A stretch of DNA of 13,866 bases from an archaeon (GTDB lineage: Archaea; Altiarchaeota; Altiarchaeia; IMC4; QMZM01). Made by a program: the position numbers and the translations under genes. This document shows positions 13,342 to 13,866 of this stretch, piece by piece. The notes beneath the pieces are model-generated. The model saw only the letters and a program-made list of their open reading frames with translations, did no database searches and had not been told where the DNA came from. The stretch spans positions 1,567-15,432 of the forward strand of contig JAOZNG010000013.1 of the NCBI GenBank assembly GCA_029933895.1, given 5' to 3'. Each line of letters begins with the position of its first letter. Within the stretch, counting starts at the first letter, position 1.

Positions 13342-13857
13342 ATGAAACATACTGTTGCTTTATCTGGAAGCTTCCATGGAAGCAGTGAGGCCTTGTTCCG
13401 GGACCTTCCGAAGGAGGGGGTTATCCATTCCTCCCTTATTGGGCGGGAGGTTGTTTTCAGGGTGAGAAGCGATAGGCTGGATGAAATCAGGAGCCATCTC
13501 TCCAGTATTGGTGTGGAGAACATCAGCATCCTTGAGTGGCGTGAGTCGGGTATGACTTTATCCGGCTCCGGCCTGGGTTCTGATGATAACGATGTGGTGG
13601 AGGTTTCCCTGATTCCGACTGCCTCGGGGGAGGGTTTCAGGCAGCTGGCTGTTTTAAGTGAGTTAAGCTTTGAGAGGTCTTTTCTCTCGGAGGTTAAGGG
13701 CAGGGTTGAGGATGTGTTGGAGGATGCTGGTCTAACTGACGTGCTCTATACCGTAAGAATCAAGAGCGACTTCCCGCTGGAGGAGATACTGGATGCCGCA
13801 TCCATCGCCACCCTGAACGCAGTCTTTGACGCAAGCGGTGTAATCTCCCTAGACTAA
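13342..13857 (+). CDS. Hypothetical protein, 171 residues
   Basis: I do not recognise this gene. It codes a soluble, mixed alpha/beta protein without a signal peptide or membrane segment. The first part (MKHTVALSGSFHGSSEALFRDL, then GREVVFRVRSDRLDEIRSHLSSIG, 34-57) has a strand-helix-strand-strand-helix order that weakly resembles the KEOPS subunit Pcc1. The middle has a Gly/Ser/Asp-rich segment (GMTLSGSGLGSDDNDVVEVSL, 70-90). The C-terminal part (DVLYTVRIKSDFPLEEILDAASIATLNAV, 133-161) may repeat the first fold. This is inference. The start is ATG 13342; an upstream ATG at 13300 gives 14 residues that cross the divergent promoter and look artificial. A TATA-like ATATTTAT (13304-13311) sits about 35 bases before 13342. 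The gene is divergent from the methyltransferase, and a 14-base palindrome lies in its first codons. Confidence 0.75.
   Translation: MKHTVALSGSFHGSSEALFRDLPKEGVIHSSLIGREVVFRVRSDRLDEIRSHLSSIGVENISILEWRESGMTLSGSGLGSDDNDVVEVSLIPTASGEGFRQLAVLSELSFERSFLSEVKGRVEDVLEDAGLTDVLYTVRIKSDFPLEEILDAASIATLNAVFDASGVISLD
13370..13383. repeat. Palindrome within the first codons of the unknown gene
   Basis: GCTTCCATGGAAGC is a perfect 14-base palindrome that contains the second copy of TCCATGGAAG. It overlaps the 10-base palindrome GGAAGCTTCC at 13366-13375. Together they form a dense run of GGAAG/CTTCC half-sites, a possible operator or RNA hairpin. Confidence 0.4.
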
Positions 13858-13866
13858 GATTTTTAC

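Noticed and set aside
1..13866. CRISPR arrays, insertion sequences or prophage genes
   Set aside because: No evenly spaced repeats, terminal inverted repeats, transposase or phage genes were seen on either strand.

Overview
This window is a gene-dense stretch of an archaeal chromosome holding sixteen protein genes. The archaeal signs are a Trm-G10-type tRNA methyltransferase, a class III (QxSxEY) pilin signal peptide, a PiT/DUF47 phosphate pair, a HemK2/Mtq2-type release-factor methyltransferase, and TATA boxes about 23-27 bases before start codons, which suggest leaderless mRNAs. Some other genes instead carry GGAGGTGA- or GGTGG-type Shine-Dalgarno sites. The set looks euryarchaeal or a metabolically capable related lineage. 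I cannot fix the genus. There are no tRNA or rRNA genes, CRISPR arrays, insertion sequences or other clear mobile elements, and no gene-free stretch above 300 bases.

Layout, left part, plus strand: an RNA-hairpin/T-run end of something upstream (19-66), the tRNA G10 methyltransferase (118-1080), an acetolactate synthase catalytic subunit (about 1127-2806), a PiT phosphate permease starting only 8 bases later, and its DUF47/PhoU-like partner (4093-4779). A class III pilin-like gene on the minus strand converges with these. It shares a divergent promoter region with a small plus-strand protein (5323-5550) of possible PC4-like fold.

Middle, minus strand: a two-CBS-domain protein, a 107-residue unknown, branched-chain aminotransferase ilvE, and purM. 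Several of these have their own recognisable TATA boxes.

Right part, minus strand, read from 13305 down to 8325: release-factor methyltransferase, a secreted and membrane-anchored FG-GAP beta-propeller protein with a threonine-rich stalk, scpB, lemA, htpX and tatD. These are closely spaced (4-base overlap up to 46 bases) and form a probable operon mixing translation, chromosome segregation and envelope quality control. A 171-residue unknown gene (13342-13857) is divergent from this operon, with a repeated palindromic element around its start.

Functionally, IlvB and IlvE serve branched-chain amino acid synthesis, PiT plus DUF47 phosphate uptake, PurM purine synthesis, and LemA/HtpX membrane protein quality control. 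Most of the window is housekeeping. The parts most worth a second look are the propeller/ScpB/LemA/HtpX operon, the 171-residue unknown with its TCCATGGAAG repeats, the PC4-like small protein, and the orphan pilin-like protein.
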